DNA from: an uncultured Novosphingobium sp.
GTDB lineage: Bacteria; Pseudomonadota; Alphaproteobacteria; Sphingomonadales; Sphingomonadaceae
DNA: 18,091 nt
NCBI GenBank assembly: GCA_937897535.1
Contig: CALCQB010000312.1
Span: 1-18,091, forward strand
Direction: 5' to 3'
Shown piece by piece: positions 17,684 through 18,091 of this stretch. Within the stretch, counting starts at the first letter, position 1. Every line of letters starts with the position of its first letter. Made by a program: the position numbers and the translations under genes. The notes under the pieces are model-generated. The model saw only the letters and a list, made by a program, of their open reading frames with translations. It was not told the origin of the DNA and searched no databases.

Positions 17684-18091
17684 ATGTCCGAGCACGCCGT
17701 GAGTGAGAAACCGAGCCCGCTGGCGCGCAACCCGCTGGACATGATCGCCAGCGCCCATGCCGTGCAGGTCGAGATGTGCGACGCCATGGAGCGCATCGCC
17801 GACGGGGCGAGCGGGTTTGTCTATTACGTTTCGGTAGCCGGCGTGACCGGCGCTGGCGTCGGCGTCATCGTCGAGTGCGAAGGCGGCTACGTCGTCGTGC
17901 CGAACTACTCCGGAGCCATCGCCTACGACAAGGAAGGCAAGCAGATCAAGGAATGGAAAGGGGCCGAAGACCACTTCAAAAACTTCATCAGCGCCTGCCG
18001 CACCCGCAACAAGGACGACCTCAACGCCGACATCCTCGAAGGCCACCTCTCCAGCGCCCTCTGCCACACCGGCAATATTTCCTATCGTCTC
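17684..18091 (+). CDS. Chimeric frame: hemerythrin-like N-terminus, TrpA motif, Gfo/Idh/MocA C-terminus (runs off window)
   Basis: The frame is open for 136 codons from the ATG at 17684 (AGGAA 10 nt upstream) to the window end, but its parts come from unrelated families. Residues 1-41 (SPLARNPLDMIASAHAVQ...) look like the start of a hemerythrin-domain protein. Residues 42-57 (ASGFVYYVSVAGVTGA) are the conserved signature of the tryptophan synthase alpha chain. Residues 58-136 (GVIVECEGGYVVV, AYDKEGKQIKEWKG, DLNADILEGHLSSALCH, GNISYRL) match the C-terminus of Gfo/Idh/MocA oxidoreductases, as common in planctomycetes. No natural protein with this layout is known to me. It may be a contig-end assembly chimera, so I would not assign it a function. 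Confidence 0.5.
   Translation, partial: MSEHAVSEKPSPLARNPLDMIASAHAVQVEMCDAMERIADGASGFVYYVSVAGVTGAGVGVIVECEGGYVVVPNYSGAIAYDKEGKQIKEWKGAEDHFKNFISACRTRNKDDLNADILEGHLSSALCHTGNISYRL

Overview
The window looks like a high-GC alphaproteobacterial chromosome fragment, most likely Sphingomonadales. This rests on base composition, codon use, and a GTCATTGCGAG-type palindromic repeat of the kind common in that order. It has three parts.

Left part (1-5714) is ordinary carbon metabolism. On the minus strand lie a large MHS-family transporter, a nitronate-monooxygenase-like flavoprotein and a thiolase that runs off the left edge. The last two form an operon behind an 18-bp near-perfect palindrome typical of a TetR-family operator. 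Acetyl-CoA synthetase (acs) is divergent from the transporter. The shared intergenic region carries a palindromic repeat element.

Middle part (5778-17403) is the notable section: a tight four-gene minus-strand operon with joints of +1 overlap, 6 nt and 5 nt. In order of transcription it encodes (1) a 410-aa protein, possibly related to contractile-injection-system tape-measure proteins; (2) an AAA+ ATPase of the type found in extracellular contractile injection systems (eCIS); (3) a 2359-aa modular protein; and (4) a 421-aa protein of unknown function placed where an immunity gene would be expected. The giant protein has an N-terminal TIGNRAV motif as in many eCIS cargo proteins, a Pro/Ala/Gly-rich linker, long helical regions, at least three annexin-like repeats with G-x-GTD/N calcium-loop motifs, a hydrophobic membrane-active-looking segment, a self-cleaving HINT domain, and a C-terminal GIY-YIG nuclease-like domain. 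I read this as an eCIS-linked or eCIS-like polymorphic toxin system with a Ca2+/phospholipid-binding annexin module. GC content drops sharply over the HINT-nuclease tip and the start of the downstream gene (about 6540-8280), as expected for an exchanged toxin/immunity cassette. No sheath, tube, spike or baseplate genes are present.

Right part (17374-18091) is a mosaic. It holds the last ~80 codons of a PfkB-family sugar kinase, a perfect FNR box, and an open frame that joins in frame a hemerythrin-like N-terminus, a TrpA-like signature and a Gfo/Idh/MocA C-terminus. The first gene of the toxin operon begins inside the kinase remnant. This end is either a rearrangement hotspot or, more likely in my view, a misassembled contig end. 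The true upstream neighbours of the eCIS-like operon are therefore unknown.
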